In this document: positions 20,414 to 22,805 of the stretch, one piece after another
How positions within the stretch are numbered: the stretch's first letter is position 1
Layout of the letters: each line of letters starts with the position of its first letter
Assembly (NCBI GenBank): GCA_032718475.1
Contig: JAUCBJ010004641.1
Span: 1-22,805, forward strand
Reading direction: 5' to 3'
DNA from: Nemertoderma westbladi
Lineage: Eukaryota > Xenacoelomorpha > Nemertodermatida > Nemertodermatidae
Length of the DNA: 22,805 nucleotides
Notes under the pieces: model-generated
Database searches by the model: none
What the model was told of the DNA's origin: nothing
What the model saw: only the letters and a program-made list of their open reading frames with translations
Made by a program: the position numbers and the translations under genes

Positions 20414-20431
20414 CCCCCCCCCCCCCCCCCC
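20414..20431. repeat. Poly-C tract, 18 bases
   Basis: A C run (18 bases, then GCCC) directly at the left edge of minisatellite D. Confidence 0.9.
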
Positions 20432-20433
20432 GC

Positions 20434-21597
20434 CCGTGTGTTTGTAGCTGAAAAATTTCTGTACCAGTACGGTATTACTGGTGGTTTGTGTAGCTGAACA
20501 ATTTCTGTACCTGTACGGTATTGCTGGTGGTTTGTGTAGCTGAACAATTTCTGTAACAGTTCGGTATTGCTGGTGGTTTGTGTAGCTGAACAATTTCTGT
20601 ACCAGTACGGTATTGCTGGTGGTTTGTGTAGCTGAACAATTTCTGTACCAGTACGGTATTGCTGGTGGTTTGTGTAGCTGAACAATTTCTGTACCAGTAC
20701 GGTATTGCTGGTGGTTTGTGTAGCTGAACAATTTCTGTACCAGTACGGTATTGCTGGTGGTTTGTGTAGCTGAACAATTTCTGTACCAGTACGGTATTGC
20801 TGGTGGTTTGTGTAGCTGAACAATTTCTGTACCAGTACGGTATTGCTGGTGGTTTGTGTAGCTGAACAATTTCTGTAACAGTTCGGTATTGCTGGTGGTT
20901 TGTGTAGCTGAACAATTTCTGTACCAGTACGGTATTGCTGGTGGTTTGTGTAGCTGAACAATTTCTGTACCAGTACGGTATTGCTGGTGGTTTGTCTAGC
21001 TGAACAATTTCTGTAACAGTGCGGAATTGCTGGTGGCTTGTGTAGCTGAACAATTTCTGTAACAGTACGGAATTGCTGGTGGTTTGTGTAGCTGAACAAT
21101 TTCTGTACCAGTACGGTATTGCTGGTGGTTTGTGTAGCTGAACAATTTCTGTACCAGTACGGTATTGCTGGTGGTTTGTCTAGCTGAACAATTTCTGTAA
21201 CAGTGCGGAATTGCTGGTGGCTTGTGTAGCTGAACAATTTCTGTACCAGTACGGTATTGCTGGTGGTTTGTCTAGCTGAACAATTTCTGTAACAGTGCGG
21301 AATTGCTGGTGGCTTGTGTAGCTGAACAATTTCTGTAACAGTACGGAATTGCTGGTGGTTTGTGTAGCTGAACAATTTCTGTACCAGTACGGTATTGCTG
21401 GTGGTTTGTGTAGCTGAACAATTTCTGTAACCGTACGGTATTGCTGGTGGTTTGTGTCGCTGAACAATTTCTGTACCAGTACGGTATTGCTGGTGGTTTG
21501 TGTAGCTGAACAATTTCTGTAACCGTACGGTATTGCTGGTGGTTTGTGTCGCTGAACAATTTCTGTACCAGTACGGTATTGCTGGTGGTTTGTGTAA
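20434..21597 (+). repeat. Minisatellite D, 46-bp unit, about 25 copies
   Basis: Units with TAGCTGAACAATTTCTGTA, then CCAGTACGGTATTG or AACAGTGCGGAATTG, then CTGGTGGTTTGTG recur every 46 bases (for example 20491 and 20537). Two- and three-unit blocks with the GTCTAGC and GCGGAATTG variants repeat. The unit has no stop trinucleotide in any minus-strand frame, so long minus-strand open frames of up to 388 codons result; these are not genes. It occupies most of intron D. Confidence 0.96.
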
Positions 21598-21628
21598 CGG
21601 AAATTAATATACAATTCCACTCTTCTAG

Positions 21629-21736
21629 GTGACAATACTTATTGGGAAGATAAAGGAACTCAATGACATGTTGATGAGTCCAGAGATGAGTGGTGTAGCT
21701 TACGATCGGTTGAACATAAAGGAACACAGACTCAGG
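21629..21736 (+). CDS. Exon 5: spectrin-repeat segment
   Basis: The acceptor is CACTCTTCTAG, entered in phase 0, with 36 codons. The peptide includes ILIGKIKELNDMLMSPEMSG and AYDRLNIKEHRLR, with helical heptad spacing and the L-x-x-L...L pattern of a further spectrin-type helix. Two donors are possible: CTCAGG|GTTAGT (chosen, phase 0) or GTTA|GTAAGT four bases later, which is closer to consensus but changes exit phase to 1. The next exon is not identified in the window. Confidence 0.62.
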
Positions 21737-22548
21737 GTTAGTAAGTAGTAACTTCTGGGATGAACATAAATTAATCAAAATTAGGTCCCTCTCCCCAAAT
21801 AACAGCTAATGGGGTTCACGACTCGGAATTTTTTTTCGAGTTTTTGTTGTTTTCATGTGAAAGAGCATGTGAAAAAACTCAGAGAGCAATTTTACTTAAA
21901 AAAAATTAATATTGGCCGAGTTATAGCGATTTTAAAATACAAAATTAGCAACATCGAACAATCAGGCTGTTTTAGGAATTTGCTCATTTGACGTCAGCCA
22001 TAACACAGCAACAGTTGTTGTCAAAGCGCAGCGCAGTTGATTGGCTAATATAAAGTATAATATAATATTGCAGTATCTAAAATAAAACAAATTAATAATA
22101 AATGTAGCTAAGTAAGTATTTATTTGGATGTAGCTGATCCATTGTGTTTATATTAATTTTAATTCCTTTTATAATAATTTAATAGAATAAATGGTTTTAT
22201 TTGGATGTGTATTTATGTTGTGTTAAGAATCGATTATAGGATAGCGGTATGGAGGCAAATTATTCATATCAAGTTAATTATTCTAGAATAATATTTATTT
22301 CGCCCATACCTGTATCGTAGAGCTGTAGCTAAAAACAAATATAGCTAGCTAAATACTGCCAGGCGTTTCATTAATAGATTTCGTTTTTACAGCAGCGAAT
22401 AATGCGGGATTGGTAGATTAGCACTAGGTGGAAATTATTTAGTTTTTTTTGTCTAGTTATTTAGCTAACTGGTAAAAATTCTAGAATTTTAAGGATCATT
22501 TTTCAATAGAGCTACAGGGGTGCTAGTATAAGTTATTATACAGTTATT
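21737..22548. other. AT-rich non-coding sequence, probably intron
   Basis: No gene is supported. Around 21989-22056 a CRE palindrome TGACGTCA, an inverted CCAAT box (ATTGG at 22040-22044) and a TATA-like AATATAAAG follow in order, which could be a fragment of a dispersed element or a cryptic promoter. Two copies of TTATTTGGATGT lie near 22119 and 22198. The rest is A/T-rich. Confidence 0.4.
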
Positions 22549-22746
22549 GGTTCCCCGAACACGCCTCTGTAACCTGCTCCTTTACTAACCTGCTCCTTTA
22601 CTAACCTGCTCCTTTAAATGGCAATGGGACCTAACGCTCTTTGGGACCTAGCGCGACTTTACCTCTTTGTTTTGTAAAGGTCCCATTGACATTTAAAGGA
22701 GCAGGTCAGTAAAGGAGCAGGTTACAGAGGCGTGTTGTGGTGAACC
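22549..22746. mobile_element. MITE-like foldback element, 198 bp
   Basis: The left end GGTTCCCCGAACACGCCTCT and the right end reverse-complemented, GGTTCACCACAACACGCCTC, are near-perfect inverted arms of about 70-80 bp. They extend inward to TTTAAATG-CAATGGGACC on both sides. The arms themselves contain a 16-bp direct repeat AACCTGCTCCTTTACT, three copies on the left and two on the right. There is no coding capacity. Target-site duplication is unclear. This structure is typical of non-autonomous inverted-repeat elements. Confidence 0.8.
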
Positions 22747-22805
22747 AAAACAATAAACGAAAGTTAACACATGTTACAATATTATGCAGGTTACTTAATT
22801 AGGTC
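22747..22805. other. End of window, unassigned
   Basis: AT-rich sequence with an acceptor-like TTATGCAG at 22783-22790. Too little follows to test for an exon. Confidence 0.3.

Larger units (their letters stand above)
2431..21736 (+). other. Host gene locus: spectrin-repeat-like protein, internal exons
   Basis: Five plus-strand exons can be chained with correct phase at every junction: phase 1 into exon 1, then 0, 2, 0, 0 between exons, and 0 leaving exon 5. Combined they encode about 185 helical residues with the W-x-x-L and heptad spacing of spectrin repeats. The introns are about 6.1, 2.4, 8.8 and 1.5 kb, and nearly all of that length is mobile or tandem-repeat DNA. The first and last exons of the gene lie outside the window. 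The protein could be a dystrophin/utrophin, plakin (dystonin/MACF) or nesprin relative; too little is visible to choose. Transcript evidence would settle the exon set. Confidence 0.7.

Noticed and set aside
20347-21635. Long minus-strand open frames (up to 388 codons) encoding repeats such as SYTNHQQYRTGTEIVQLHK
   Set aside because: They lie wholly in the 46-bp minisatellite. Because 46 is not a multiple of three and the unit lacks stops on that strand, all three frames stay open, so this is a repeat artefact.
21809-21991. A 60-codon plus-strand frame, MGFTTRNFFSS
   Set aside because: Low-complexity AT-rich composition, no splice or promoter support, and probably part of a dispersed repeat.
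22393-22416. A further exon after acceptor TTTTTACAG
   Set aside because: In phase 0 it meets a TAG after seven codons, with no good donor and no spectrin-like pattern.

Overview
The window looks like nuclear DNA of an invertebrate animal. It is AT-rich, has GT-AG introns, long minisatellite arrays and LINE-type non-LTR retrotransposons, and shows no bacterial operon layout or ribosome binding sites. The species cannot be named from the sequence. A sponge, cnidarian or other marine invertebrate is only a guess.

The backbone appears to be a plus-strand, multi-exon host gene. I assembled it from splice sites and reading phase: exons at 2431-2600, 8706-8845, 11201-11297, 20111-20152 and 21629-21736. 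The phases agree at every junction. The roughly 185 encoded residues are alpha-helical and heptad-like, with the spaced Trp/Leu pattern of spectrin repeats (dystrophin, plakin and nesprin type proteins). The gene runs beyond both ends of the window.

Each of its four complete introns holds a different tandem-repeat family. Intron A (2601-8705) contains an intronless gene for an unknown 445-residue polytopic membrane protein built from 77-residue repeats. It also contains a foldback-type mobile element (4608-8372) whose two inverted arms are arrays of a 53-bp unit around a loop encoding a 60-residue protein. An 11-bp direct repeat flanks this element, as a target-site duplication would. Intron B (8846-11200) is mostly a 67-72 bp minisatellite. 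Intron C (11298-20110) is about 260 copies of a 25-bp, nearly C-free minisatellite, split by a 5'-truncated LINE. Intron D (20153-21628) is a 46-bp minisatellite.

A second copy of the same LINE lies inverted at the start of the window. Both copies are defective, with different lesions. The end of the window is AT-rich non-coding DNA with a 198-bp foldback/MITE-like element. The best candidate for something undescribed is the intron A assembly: the repeat-built membrane protein gene together with the satellite-armed foldback element inserted just after its stop codon.
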